Assembly: GCA_934229385.1 (NCBI GenBank)
Contig: CAKQDH010000003.1
Location: forward strand, 62,001-126,000
DNA length: 64,000 nucleotides
Source: an uncultured Oenococcus sp.
GTDB taxonomy: Bacteria; Bacillota; Bacilli; Lactobacillales; Lactobacillaceae
Reading direction: 5' to 3'
A program made the position numbers and the translations under genes. Of the stretch, positions 9,019-18,344 are shown piece after piece (positions within the stretch are counted from its first letter, which is position 1; every line of letters starts with the position of its first letter). Under the pieces are notes generated by a model, which had not been told where the DNA came from, searched no databases, and saw nothing but the letters and a program-made list of their open reading frames with translations.

Positions 9019-11417
9019 TTAAGTTTAACTATCGTCGCTCCGTCTCCAGCCTCGTTAGGATTAGCAAATTGATAACTTTTAACACGTCTATCAGAACGCA
9101 ACATTTTAGTAACTCCTTTACGTAGAGCACCTGTTCCTTTACCATGAATAACTTCAATAGTAGATAAATTATTTAAAACAGCTTGATCAAGATAACGATC
9201 AAGATCATTCATAGCTTGTTCATATCTTTCCCCTCGTAAATCTATATGGCCAGAAATATTATTAGAAGAAGTTTTAATTATGCGGGGCTGTATGTTTACA
9301 TTAACTAACTTTTTACGTTTTTGTAATTTTTCTTCTTGTTTTTGGGGAACTTTTTCTAAAATATTTTCTGGAACTTTCATTTTTAAAATTCCTAATTGGA
9401 CTTCCCATTGATTATTAGAAATTTTCTCAATTAAAGTTCCTATTTGGTTATAGGTAGTTACTAATACATCATCGCCTACTCTAAAAGCCTTCTTTTTTCG
9501 AGCTTTTTTTAAGACTTTATTATTTTTTAAATTTCTTTTTTGCTTTAATTGATCAAATTTTCTAACAGTTTCTTGTAGCTCTTGTTCATTTTTTCCCTTT
9601 TTACCTATAGAACCTACCTTCAGTCTTTCTTTTCTTATATCATTAACTAAACTCTTTGATTTTCCTTTTGCTACAGAAACAATTTGGTTTGCCTTTTTTT
9701 TAGCTTTAGAAATTTGGTCTTCTTTTTCTTGAGATAAATTTGCAAGATTAGAATTTAATTTTTCTTTTTTATTTTTAACTTTTTCAATTTGTTCTGATAA
9801 ATAATGCTGTTTTTCATTTAAATTTTGCCTCCGATGAACTAAATCTTTTATCATATCATTAACATTTTGTTCTTTATGGCTAAGATAATGAGAAGCATCT
9901 TGCAAAATTTTTTTATTTATACCTAATTTATCAGCAATTGTAAGACCATTTGATTGTCCTGGAATACCAAGTAATAGATGATAAGTAGGTTTCAAAGTAT
10001 GGCTATCAAATTCCATACTAGCATTAAGGGCAAAATTACTATGATCAGCAAAAACTTTTAATTCAGGATAATGGGTGGTTATTATATTTAATATTCCCTT
10101 CTGAGAAAGAAAGTTAACAGTTGCCATAGCTAAAGCTGCTCCCTCTTTTGGGTCAGTTCCAGCTCCTATTTCATCAAGTAAAACTAAAGAATTTGAATTC
10201 GCTTTTTCAGTAATGCTTTTAATATTTTTTAAATGAGAAGAAAAGGTTGATAAAGATTGTTCAAGGCTTTGCTCATCCCCGATATCAGCAAATATATTAT
10301 CAAAAACATGAATATAAGACCCTTCTTTTGCTGTGATAAAAAGCCCAGATTGAGCCATTATTTGTAATAACCCTACTGTTTCCATTAAAACGGTTTTTCC
10401 ACCCGTATTAGGTCCTGTAATAATTAACGACGTAAATTTCTTACCCAATTTTATATCATTAGCCACAGACCCTTTACCTAGAATGGGGTGATAAGCTTTT
10501 TTTAGAGAAATTTGTTTTTCTTTATTAATAAAGGGCTTATTAGCATCCATTTTTCTTGCTAATTTGGCTTTTGCTTGAATAAGATCAAATTTTCCAACTA
10601 ATTTATTATTTATTTTTAAACTTTTAAAATAAGGGAATAATTTATTTGTCTCTTTATATAAAATTGAGTTTATTTCATTTTTTTCTTCTCTTAAAAGTTT
10701 ATGAATTGTCTCGTTCAAAGAAGTAACTTGCTTGGGCTCAATATACAAGGTTAATCCTGTCTGACTTTGATCATGAACAACACCACCAAAATGCTTTTTG
10801 AAATCAGCTTTAACTGGCAACACTAAAACACCATTACGGGTAGAAATAACTTTTTCAGAAAGATACTTATTTTCTGGTCCTTTAATATAAGAAGTTAAAA
10901 TCGTCCTAATCTTTTTTTTAATTTCAGCTTCATTATTTCTCAATTTTTCTAATTTTTTCGAAGCACTATCTAATATTTTGCCACGATCATCAACAACTTT
11001 TTCTAATTGCGATAGAATCACAGAAAAATTTGTTAAATTTTGAGTAATGGATATAAGGTCTTTTAAATTATTAAACCAAGCTTCTTCTTTTAAATTTGCA
11101 AAAAAATTAATAATTAATTGACTTGAAACAATTAATTTTTTTAATGAAACTAATTCCGTAGCACTCAAGGAAGCTTTTATTTTTAGCCTTTTAAAAATAT
11201 TGCTTAGATCAGTAACCCTCTTAATAGGGATTTCACCTTTATTTCGAAGAATTAATAAAGCTTCGTCCGTTTGCTCTAATAATATTTTAACTTTTTTTAA
11301 ATTTACAGAAGGGGTTAATTTCACTAATTCTTTATTACCCATGGCAGTAAATAAAAAAATTTTAAGGGATTTTTTTATAACTGAAAATTCTAACGTTTTT
11401 AAGATTTTATTATTCAT
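9015..11417 (-). CDS. mutS2: Endonuclease MutS2 / ribosome-rescue ATPase
   Basis: MutS-like ATPase of 800 aa, near the usual ~785. Domain order is an N-terminal MutS clamp, ATPase core with Walker A GPNTGGKT, Walker B LVLLDEIGAGTDP and TTHYPELK, a long lysine-rich coiled coil, then a C-terminal Smr nuclease domain (HIDLRGERYEQAM, EVIHGKGTGALRKG). The family acts in recombination suppression and, in Bacillus, in splitting collided ribosomes. It begins 17 nt after the ffh stop on the same strand. No ribosome site is seen; TATCAT lies 6 nt before the ATG. Confidence 0.96.
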   Translation of the reverse strand: MNNKILKTLEFSVIKKSLKIFLFTAMGNKELVKLTPSVNLKKVKILLEQTDEALLILRNKGEIPIKRVTDLSNIFKRLKIKASLSATELVSLKKLIVSSQLIINFFANLKEEAWFNNLKDLISITQNLTNFSVILSQLEKVVDDRGKILDSASKKLEKLRNNEAEIKKKIRTILTSYIKGPENKYLSEKVISTRNGVLVLPVKADFKKHFGGVVHDQSQTGLTLYIEPKQVTSLNETIHKLLREEKNEINSILYKETNKLFPYFKSLKINNKLVGKFDLIQAKAKLARKMDANKPFINKEKQISLKKAYHPILGKGSVANDIKLGKKFTSLIITGPNTGGKTVLMETVGLLQIMAQSGLFITAKEGSYIHVFDNIFADIGDEQSLEQSLSTFSSHLKNIKSITEKANSNSLVLLDEIGAGTDPKEGAALAMATVNFLSQKGILNIITTHYPELKVFADHSNFALNASMEFDSHTLKPTYHLLLGIPGQSNGLTIADKLGINKKILQDASHYLSHKEQNVNDMIKDLVHRRQNLNEKQHYLSEQIEKVKNKKEKLNSNLANLSQEKEDQISKAKKKANQIVSVAKGKSKSLVNDIRKERLKVGSIGKKGKNEQELQETVRKFDQLKQKRNLKNNKVLKKARKKKAFRVGDDVLVTTYNQIGTLIEKISNNQWEVQLGILKMKVPENILEKVPQKQEEKLQKRKKLVNVNIQPRIIKTSSNNISGHIDLRGERYEQAMNDLDRYLDQAVLNNLSTIEVIHGKGTGALRKGVTKMLRSDRRVKSYQFANPNEAGDGATIVKLN

Positions 11418-11434
11418 AATATTATGATAAAGAT

Positions 11435-12961
11435 CTATTTACGTTTTCTTTTTCTCCTTTTTTTTGCTTTTCTTATTTTTTTTAAAGCTTTTTTCATAGC
11501 TACATCAGATGTTTTTGTGCTTACATTTGGTTTAAAACTACTTGAAAAGGGACTACTTTCATTAGAATTATTTTGTTGTGAAAAAAGGGGGTTGCCTTCT
11601 GGTGTTCCCTTATTGCCACCTTGTTGAAACATATTTCCAATACCAGCTGGTAGTTTGCCCTTCCCATTAGTAAATCTATGCATCATTTTTCGCATTTGTT
11701 TAAACTGCTTGATCATGCGGTTAACATCAACAATAGGCCGTCCAGATCCACTAGCAATCCTTCTTCTTCGTGAAGGATTCAATAAATCAGGGTCTTGTTT
11801 TTCTATAGGAGTCATAGAATAAACAATAGCTTCCATATGTGAAAAATCCTTAGGATCTAATTTGGCTTGGGATAAAGCTGGATTATTAGCCATTCCTGGA
11901 ATCATTTTCATAATATTTTCTAGGGGCCCCATGTTTTGTATATGCTTTAACTGGTCCAAGAAATCATTAAAATCAAAAGTATTTTTCTGTAACTTTTTAA
12001 ATTCTTCGGTAGCTTTTTTCTGATCAACATCTTTTTGTGTTTTTTCAATTAAAGAGAGGATATCACCCATTCCCAGAATCCTACTTGACATCCTATCGGG
12101 ATGAAAAGTATCAATATCTGTTAACTTTTCTCCTTCTCCTACAAATTTAATAGGTTTCCTTGTAGCCTTACGAATAGATAAAGCTGCTCCCCCTCGAGTA
12201 TCACCATCAAGCTTAGTTAAAACAACACCAGTTATATCTAAATCACGATTAAATCCTTCAGCCGTTTCAGTAGCATTTTGGCCTGTAGTAGCATCAACCG
12301 TTAAAAGAATTTCGTCAGGTCGAGCAATTTTCTTGATATTCTTTAATTCGTTCATTAAAACCGTATCAATTTGTAAACGTCCTGCAGTATCTAAAAAAAC
12401 GTAATCATTTTTTTCTTTCTTTGCATATCTTAATCCATCTTTAACAATCTTTTTTGGATCAACATGAATACCTTCATCAAAAACATCAACTTTTAACTGC
12501 TTACCAAGGGTCTTTAATTGGTCAATAGCAGCAGGCCGATAAACGTCTGCTGCAACTAAAAGAGGACGGGCTTTTTTATCTTCTTTTAATTTATTCGCTA
12601 ATTTGGCAACTGTAGTAGTTTTTCCTGCTCCTTGGAGCCCAACCATCATAACAACTGTAGGGATTTTAGTGGATATATTAAGTGGAACAGATTTTTCCCC
12701 CATTGTTTTAGTTAACTCATCATTAACAATTTTAATGATTTGTTCAGAAGGATTTAAACCTTCTAATACTTTTGCTCCTAAAGCTTTTTGACGAACCTGT
12801 TTGATAAAATCTTTTGCAATCTTTAAATTAACATCAGCTTCTAACAAAGCTAAACGAATTTGATGCAAAGTTTCATCAAGGTCATTCTCTGAAACTTTCC
12901 CTTTTCTGGATAAATTTTTCATCGCGGTTTGAATACGAGATGTTAGATTTTCAAATGCCAT
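11435..12961 (-). CDS. ffh: Signal recognition particle protein Ffh (SRP54)
   Basis: GTPase subunit of SRP that binds signal sequences and 4.5S RNA and delivers ribosomes to FtsY. The 508 aa carry the N domain, the G domain with GLQGAGKTTT, DTAGRLQID, TKLDGDTRGGAALS and GVGEK-type GEGEKLTDID, and a methionine-rich M domain (GMGDILSLIEKTQ, MIKQFKQMRKMM). The tail is strongly basic. A GAAGAGGAATAA site precedes the ATG, and ylxM ends right at its start, so the three SRP genes read as one unit with ftsY. Confidence 0.97.
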   Translation of the reverse strand: MAFENLTSRIQTAMKNLSRKGKVSENDLDETLHQIRLALLEADVNLKIAKDFIKQVRQKALGAKVLEGLNPSEQIIKIVNDELTKTMGEKSVPLNISTKIPTVVMMVGLQGAGKTTTVAKLANKLKEDKKARPLLVAADVYRPAAIDQLKTLGKQLKVDVFDEGIHVDPKKIVKDGLRYAKKEKNDYVFLDTAGRLQIDTVLMNELKNIKKIARPDEILLTVDATTGQNATETAEGFNRDLDITGVVLTKLDGDTRGGAALSIRKATRKPIKFVGEGEKLTDIDTFHPDRMSSRILGMGDILSLIEKTQKDVDQKKATEEFKKLQKNTFDFNDFLDQLKHIQNMGPLENIMKMIPGMANNPALSQAKLDPKDFSHMEAIVYSMTPIEKQDPDLLNPSRRRRIASGSGRPIVDVNRMIKQFKQMRKMMHRFTNGKGKLPAGIGNMFQQGGNKGTPEGNPLFSQQNNSNESSPFSSSFKPNVSTKTSDVAMKKALKKIRKAKKRRKRKRK

Positions 12962-13276
12962 TTATTCCTCTTCTAAATTAATTAATTTTTTTATCAATTT
13001 TTTATTAGGCTTAATTATTAATTGATCTTCAATTTTTCTTCTTTGAAGATAATTTTCTCTTAAATGAAGCTTTTCCTCAAATTTATTTAACCTTCTAAGA
13101 GCATATTTTATCCTATTAGAAACTGCTTGCCGACTAATTTTTTTGTTTTCAGCAATTTCAGAAATACTAAAATCATCTACTAAAAAAAGATAAAGATATT
13201 TATACTCCTTTTTAGACAACAAAGAATCATAAAAACCAAATAACTCTGTATTAATTTGTTTTGTAATTAAATTCAA
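12962..13276 (-). CDS. ylxM: YlxM-family helix-turn-helix protein
   Basis: Conserved 104-aa protein always found beside ffh/ftsY in Firmicutes; known in streptococci to modulate SRP. It has a sigma-70 region-4-like helix-turn-helix (LVDDFSISEIAENKKISRQAVSNRIKYALRRL). The start is a TTG that directly abuts the ftsY TAG stop, and its own stop abuts the ffh start, so translation of ftsY-ylxM-ffh is tightly coupled. Confidence 0.9.
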   Translation of the reverse strand: MNLITKQINTELFGFYDSLLSKKEYKYLYLFLVDDFSISEIAENKKISRQAVSNRIKYALRRLNKFEEKLHLRENYLQRRKIEDQLIIKPNKKLIKKLINLEEE

Positions 13277-14416
13277 CTATATTAAATCCTTAAATAATCC
13301 GTAAACAAAATCATCAGCATTAAAATGCTCTAAATCACCAACTTTTTCTCCTAAGCCAACCCATTTTACAGGCAAATGAAATTCCTCACGGATAGCTAAA
13401 ACAATCCCTCCACGAGCAGTTCCATCAAGTTTTGTTAAGATGATTCCTGTAACCCCAGTAGTTTTTTTAAACATTCTAGTTTGTTGAAGAGCATTTTGAC
13501 CAGTTGTTGCATCTAAAACCAATAAAGTTTCTTGAGGTGCGGAAGGAAGATAACGGGTAATAACCTTTCTCATCTTTTTTAATTCCTGCATAAGATTTTG
13601 ATTAGTTTGTTGCCTACCTGCTGTATCAACAAGCAAAATATCATAATGATAATTTACTGCTCTTTTTACAGCATCAAAAACTACTGAAGCAGGGTCTGAA
13701 TTAGCTTGGCCTTTAACAATATCAATTCCATCATTTTGTGCCCATTTATCCAATTGTTCGATAGCACCAGCTCTAAAAGTATCGCCAGCAGCTAAAAGGA
13801 CCTTTTCCCCTTTATCTTTATATAATTTAGCCATTTTCCCAATAGTTGTTGTCTTACCTACACCATTAACACCAACAAATAGAAAAATAGAAGGATCGTC
13901 TTTGTCAGCAAAATGCATATTATTATCTTCTTTATTTCCCGATTGATCATATATATCAATTAATTTTCCAATAATAATATCTTGAACATCTTTTTTACTT
14001 CTGGCGTTTTTTAATCTTACTTCATTTTGGAGATCATTAGAAATTTTTAAAGCAACATCAAATCCAACATCAGCAGTTATCAAGGTTTCTTCCAGACGAT
14101 CAAAAAAACTTTCATCAACAGCCCTAAAATTGGCCATTAACATTTTAAACTTATTAGAAAAATTAGATCTACTCTTAGTTAAACCCTTTTCGTAACTTTG
14201 AGTAACCTTATCTTTACCAACTACATTAGAATCTACAGGTTTTTCTTTATCTTTTGTACTATTTAAGTTTTTTTGACTTTTTTCTACCGAAGACGTCTTA
14301 TCTTCTTGATCCTTATCTTCAGGTAAGGGGGAAAAAGCTTTCTTGACTTTACTTAAAAAATTTTTTTTACCCTTTTCTTTTCTTTTTTTTCTACGTAAAC
14401 GATCTAATAAACTCAT
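13277..14416 (-). CDS. ftsY: SRP receptor FtsY
   Basis: Membrane-associated GTPase receptor for SRP; 379 aa. A charged, low-complexity A domain (residues 1 to ~85) precedes the NG domain with GVNGVGKTTTIGKMA, DTFRAGAIEQL, DTAGRQQ and TKLDGTARGG, ending in GLGEKVGDLEHF. TTGGAGAT before the ATG is a good ribosome site. In related genomes smc lies between rnc and ftsY; here only 101 bp separate them and smc is absent. Confidence 0.97.
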   Translation of the reverse strand: MSLLDRLRRKKRKEKGKKNFLSKVKKAFSPLPEDKDQEDKTSSVEKSQKNLNSTKDKEKPVDSNVVGKDKVTQSYEKGLTKSRSNFSNKFKMLMANFRAVDESFFDRLEETLITADVGFDVALKISNDLQNEVRLKNARSKKDVQDIIIGKLIDIYDQSGNKEDNNMHFADKDDPSIFLFVGVNGVGKTTTIGKMAKLYKDKGEKVLLAAGDTFRAGAIEQLDKWAQNDGIDIVKGQANSDPASVVFDAVKRAVNYHYDILLVDTAGRQQTNQNLMQELKKMRKVITRYLPSAPQETLLVLDATTGQNALQQTRMFKKTTGVTGIILTKLDGTARGGIVLAIREEFHLPVKWVGLGEKVGDLEHFNADDFVYGLFKDLI

Positions 14417-14517
14417 TAAATTATCTCCAATTTTGGGTTAAGCATATAAAAACACCTAAAAACCCAAATAAAGTTTATTTTATTTATTTTTTGTTTTAAA
14501 AAGCCAAAAAGAACAAT

Positions 14518-15219
14518 TTATTTGAGTATGTTAAAGTAAGCATTTTTCGCAGCTTTCTTTTCAGCTAACTTTATTGAATGACCTGAACCCTTACCAATTG
14601 AATTACCATTAAAAAATACTCGAACATGAAAATCTGTTTCTTGAGGTTCAGATGAATCTTTATTTTCAACTTTATATTCAATATTAACTGAACCATCTCT
14701 TTGCAAAAGCTCCTGAAGCTTAGATTTATAATCAATAAATTCCTCAAAAAAACCCTCATTAACTGCTGGAAAAATTGTTTTATTTAAAAAACTATCAACT
14801 GCTTGTAAATTTTTATCCTTATATAAAGCGCCAATAAAAGATTCCCAAATATCTTCTAAAAGGCTTCCACGGTTTCTTGCCCCAGCCAGTTCTTCTCCCT
14901 TTCCAAGACGAACATAGCGATCAAAATGAGCTAAACGAGAAAAATGAGAAAAAGATTTGCTTTGTACCATTGCAATCCGCATTTCAGTAAGTTGTCCTTC
15001 TTCCCAATTAGGAAAACGACTAAAAAGATAGTCGGCAACTGCAAGCTGCATTACAGAATCCCCTAAAAATTCTAATCGTTGGTAATCATACCCTCCTTCT
15101 TCAGAATGTTCATTTAAATAATTTCCTGTAGTAAAGGCTTCTAGTAATAATTTTTTATTATTAAATACAATACCAAAATCTTTGTTTATACCCTTTTGTA
15201 TATTTTTTATCGAATACAT
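14518..15219 (-). CDS. rnc: Ribonuclease III
   Basis: Double-strand-specific endonuclease for rRNA and mRNA processing; 233 aa. The RNase III domain shows QRLEFLGDSVMQL, EEGQLTEMR and LLEDIWESFIGALY, and a C-terminal double-stranded-RNA-binding domain follows (KSKLQELLQRDG, GSGHSIKLAEKKAAKNA). The metal-binding acids in LE, GD, ED and WES are kept, but the usual first Glu of ERLEFLGD is Gln47. No Shine-Dalgarno is visible; an extended -10 TGT-TATAAA (15237-15229) lies 9 nt before ATG. Confidence 0.96.
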   Translation of the reverse strand: MYSIKNIQKGINKDFGIVFNNKKLLLEAFTTGNYLNEHSEEGGYDYQRLEFLGDSVMQLAVADYLFSRFPNWEEGQLTEMRIAMVQSKSFSHFSRLAHFDRYVRLGKGEELAGARNRGSLLEDIWESFIGALYKDKNLQAVDSFLNKTIFPAVNEGFFEEFIDYKSKLQELLQRDGSVNIEYKVENKDSSEPQETDFHVRVFFNGNSIGKGSGHSIKLAEKKAAKNAYFNILK

Positions 15220-15275
15220 GATTATTTTTTTATAACAAAATTCAAAAATTTTAAAATTACTGAATATATATTATA

Positions 15276-15530
15276 TTAATTAGTTTTCTGTGTAATTTGA
15301 TTATAAATATAATTAACTGCGGACTGAAAAGTATCTAATTTATTAGCATCTTCATCGGGAATTTCTATATTATATTTATCCTCAATTTCCATAATTAACT
15401 CGACAAAATCTATCGAATCAGCATCTAAATCCTTTATAAAATTTAAATTAGGGGTTATTTTATCTTGCGGTAATTCAAAACGTTTAGAAATTTCTTCAGC
15501 CATTTGTTTTGATATTTCACTTTTTTTCAT
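15276..15530 (-). CDS. acpP: Acyl carrier protein
   Basis: Carrier of fatty acyl chains on 4'-phosphopantetheine; 84 aa. The attachment site is DLDADSIDFVELIMEIED, with Ser39 modified; the usual DSLD reads DSID. Start chosen at ATG 15530 because a strong AAAGGAG lies 9 nt upstream; the frame extends to a TTG at 15557 without a ribosome site. The chosen start overlaps the 3' end of plsX by 14 nt, indicating coupling. No fab genes are next to it. Confidence 0.95.
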   Translation of the reverse strand: MKKSEISKQMAEEISKRFELPQDKITPNLNFIKDLDADSIDFVELIMEIEDKYNIEIPDEDANKLDTFQSAVNYIYNQITQKTN

Positions 15531-16572
15531 TATTTTTGTCTCCTTTAATAAATTCATTAGGGTTTCTTTTAATATATTCTCTTATTTTACCAATTAAATT
15601 ATTTTCAAGAATTTTCTTTATTTGTTCTACCGTATTTGAAACGGCTAAAGCCTTTGCAGATCCATGCGTTTTAACCACCGGAGCATTTAAACCAGCTATT
15701 AAAGCTCCTCCATATTTATTATAATTCAGAATATTAGAAAAATTTTTTATAGCAGGCTTAACCAATAAAGCCCCAACTTTTGTAAAAACCCCACTATTTG
15801 ATAATGTTTCTTTTAATCCAGAAAATAACGACAGAGCAGTGCCCTCAATTGCTTTTAAAGCTGTATTACCAGAAAAACCATCTGATACTACAACATCAGT
15901 TTTTCCTTCCAAAAGATACCTGCTTTCAATATTACCTGTAAAATTCAAAAGCTCACTTTTTTTTAATAACTGATGTGCTTTAATATGAGTCTTATCTCCT
16001 TTATCTTCTTCAATACCATTATTTAATAACTTAATTTCAGGATTATTCCTATTAAGAATATTTTTCGCATAAAAGTTTCCAATTACTCCAAATTGGTAAA
16101 GATAACTTGGTTTTACTTCTGCATTAGCTCCAACATCCATAAGAACCCAATCTCGATTACGTTTCTTAACAGAAGGTAAAGTGGTTAGCAAGCCTGGTCT
16201 TTGAATACCTTTTAAACGGCCTATTATAAAAATTCCACATACTAATAAAGCTCCTGTATTACCAGCAGAAAATAAAGCATCAGACTCACCATTTTTTACA
16301 GAATTTGCAGCCCTTACCAACGAAGAATCCTTTTTTTTACGTATAGCACGTACAGGTTCTTCGCCCATTTCAATGGTTTCTGTTGTATTAATGATTTTTA
16401 AGTTTTTTTTGCTTCTACCGCCAATGATACTCAAAATTTGTTTCTGGTCTCCATAACAATTAAAAAATAAATTATTATATTTATCTCGAGCTAATAAAAT
16501 ACCATTAATAATTTCTTTGGGAGCATAATCGCCACCCATCATATCGACCGCTAAAATATGTTTTTTTACCAT
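15517..16572 (-). CDS. plsX: Phosphate acyltransferase PlsX
   Basis: Makes acyl-phosphate from acyl-ACP (or, with fatty acid kinase, exchanges it) for phospholipid synthesis. The 351 aa begin with ILAVDMMGGDYAP, contain SAGNTGAL, VLMDVGANAEVKPSYLYQF and VVSDGFSGNTALKAIEG, all typical. Downstream acpP overlaps; upstream is fakA, whose product supplies acyl-phosphate. The usual recG between fakA and plsX is missing. TTTAGG about 7 nt before the ATG is a weak ribosome site, and a 28-bp palindrome lies just upstream. Confidence 0.96.
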   Translation of the reverse strand: MVKKHILAVDMMGGDYAPKEIINGILLARDKYNNLFFNCYGDQKQILSIIGGRSKKNLKIINTTETIEMGEEPVRAIRKKKDSSLVRAANSVKNGESDALFSAGNTGALLVCGIFIIGRLKGIQRPGLLTTLPSVKKRNRDWVLMDVGANAEVKPSYLYQFGVIGNFYAKNILNRNNPEIKLLNNGIEEDKGDKTHIKAHQLLKKSELLNFTGNIESRYLLEGKTDVVVSDGFSGNTALKAIEGTALSLFSGLKETLSNSGVFTKVGALLVKPAIKNFSNILNYNKYGGALIAGLNAPVVKTHGSAKALAVSNTVEQIKKILENNLIGKIREYIKRNPNEFIKGDKNNEKK

Positions 16573-16604
16573 TTAAAAACCTAAACTCTTATAAAAATTT
16601 AATC

Positions 16605-16632
16605 TTAGTTTTAAAAATATTTTTAAAACTAA
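16605..16632. repeat. 28-bp perfect palindrome upstream of plsX
   Basis: The half TTAGTTTTAAAAAT is followed directly by its reverse complement, 33-60 bp before the plsX start. Position suggests an operator for lipid-synthesis control. It begins TTAG and ends CTAA as FapR boxes do, but is longer and otherwise different, and it does not match a FabT box. Confidence 0.8.
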
Positions 16633-16640
16633 TAATTTTT

Positions 16641-16669
16641 ATTCCATCTTACTTTAATTAAGGTGGAAT
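16641..16669 (-). other. Hairpin just after fakA stop
   Basis: A 10-bp inverted repeat (ATTCCACCTT / AAGATGGAAT with a G-T pair) begins 2 nt after the fakA stop on the minus strand. It is followed by A-rich sequence rather than T, so it is not a standard terminator; it could protect the 3' end or be an attenuating structure before plsX. Confidence 0.5.
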
Positions 16670-16670
16670 T

Positions 16671-18335
16671 TCATTCAACTGAAATCAAATAAGGATAAAC
16701 AGGCTGATCACCTTCATGAACCTCAGTTTCTAAATTATGATCCATTTTAGTAATTGACTTAGCTAATTTTTGTGCATTTTTCCTGTTAGAATCACTACCA
16801 AAAATAATAGTAACAATCTCTGAATCTTTATCTAACATATTTTCAACACAACTAAGAGCAACATCTCTTACTTTTTTTCCACTAGAAGTAATCTTACCAT
16901 CTAAAAGAGCCATAAATTCCCCTTTTTTTATTTTAAAATTGTTAATTTTTGTATCTCTTGTAGCAGTAGTTATCTCAGCAGATTTAACAGTATCAAGTTG
17001 ATCACTCATATTATCTATATTTTCTTTTAAACCAACTTCTGGATTAAAGCCAAGCAAAGAAGTTAATCCTTGCTGAATAGTTTTAGTCTTTACAACTCCT
17101 ACGGGAATCTTAGCCATTTTGGAAGCTTGAGCAGCTGCCATAAAAATATTAGAATTATTTGGTAAAATAATCGCTCTTTTGGTTTTTCTAGATGAAATAG
17201 CATTAAGAAAATCTCTTGTAGACGGATTCATAGTTTGACCACCAGGTAAAATATAAGACACACCCATTGATTTAAAAAGTTTCCCTAACCCTTTGCCGTT
17301 TGCAACAGCAATAACGGCCATATTAGACGATTCATTAACATTTTCAGAATTTTGTCTGTTAACCTTATCGATAACAGCCTGTTGTTGATCTCTCATATTA
17401 TCAATTTTCACAGTTTTGATTGAACCGTACTGGGTAGCTTTTGTTAAAACAGCCCCAGGATTTTCTGTATGGACGTGGGTTTTTACAACACCATTATCGG
17501 CAATTATTAAAAGGGAATCACCAAGTTTCTTTAAATATGCAGAATAATCATTATAATTCCATTTTTTGCTCTGAGTCGTGCCTTTATTTAATTCCAATAA
17601 AATTGTTGTACAGTAAGTATATTTTATATCATTTGGATCCACAGCAACCTGGGCATCAAACTCATTAGTTTTTTCATTAAATTCTGCCATATCTGGTAAA
17701 TTCTGAAATTCATCTTTAATTTTTTTGCCTGATAAAATTTCATACCAAGCTTTAAATATTAAGACTAATCCTTGTCCTCCAGAATCCACAACACCCACTT
17801 TTTTTAAAACCGGTAATAAATCTGGGGTCTTTTTTAAAGTTTTGCTGCTTTCATACCATGTAGCCCTTAGAATACTAATAATATCCTGAGTATCCTTAAC
17901 TTTTTTGTCTGCAGCTTCAGCTGCTTTTCTAATAACAGTCAAAATGGTTCCTTCTGTAGGTTCCATTACTGATTTGTAAGCAGATTCAGCACCCGCTTTT
18001 AAAGCACCTGAAAACTGTCTTGCATTTAGAGTTTTAAAATTTGATATATAATTAGTAAATCCATGCATAATCTGAGAAAGAATAACTCCAGAATTACCGC
18101 GTGCCCCCATAAGTAAACCTTGAGAAAAAGCTTGAGCAAGAGAACCAATTGAAGTGTCAGTAGAATTACGCTCGTACTGGGCGCCAGACTGCATAGTTAA
18201 AGTCATATTTGTACCAGTATCTCCATCAGGAACCGGAAATACATTTAATTTATTTATATACTCTGCATTCTTTTTTAAAATTTGAGCAGACGCGTTTATC
18301 ATCTTTCCAAACTGAATATTCGTAATAAATTCCAT
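16671..18335 (-). CDS. fakA: Fatty acid kinase catalytic subunit, DAK2/DegV-like (FakA/YloV)
   Basis: Phosphorylates fatty acids held by a FakB protein, feeding acyl-phosphate to PlsX/PlsY. The 554 aa begin with a DhaL-type kinase domain: NVFPVPDGDTGTNMTLTM with the metal-binding aspartates, GARGNSGVILSQI, and VDSGGQGL; the rest is the FakA-specific regulatory and DegV-like region (HVHTENPG, GGQTMNPSTRDFL). AGGAAGAG precedes the ATG. It starts 9 nt after the Asp23-like gene, so the two are cotranscribed. Confidence 0.93.
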   Translation of the reverse strand: MEFITNIQFGKMINASAQILKKNAEYINKLNVFPVPDGDTGTNMTLTMQSGAQYERNSTDTSIGSLAQAFSQGLLMGARGNSGVILSQIMHGFTNYISNFKTLNARQFSGALKAGAESAYKSVMEPTEGTILTVIRKAAEAADKKVKDTQDIISILRATWYESSKTLKKTPDLLPVLKKVGVVDSGGQGLVLIFKAWYEILSGKKIKDEFQNLPDMAEFNEKTNEFDAQVAVDPNDIKYTYCTTILLELNKGTTQSKKWNYNDYSAYLKKLGDSLLIIADNGVVKTHVHTENPGAVLTKATQYGSIKTVKIDNMRDQQQAVIDKVNRQNSENVNESSNMAVIAVANGKGLGKLFKSMGVSYILPGGQTMNPSTRDFLNAISSRKTKRAIILPNNSNIFMAAAQASKMAKIPVGVVKTKTIQQGLTSLLGFNPEVGLKENIDNMSDQLDTVKSAEITTATRDTKINNFKIKKGEFMALLDGKITSSGKKVRDVALSCVENMLDKDSEIVTIIFGSDSNRKNAQKLAKSITKMDHNLETEVHEGDQPVYPYLISVE

Positions 18336-18344
18336 TTACTCTTC

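Noticed and set aside
16641..16669. fakA terminator
   Set aside because: The hairpin is good but no T-run follows on either strand.
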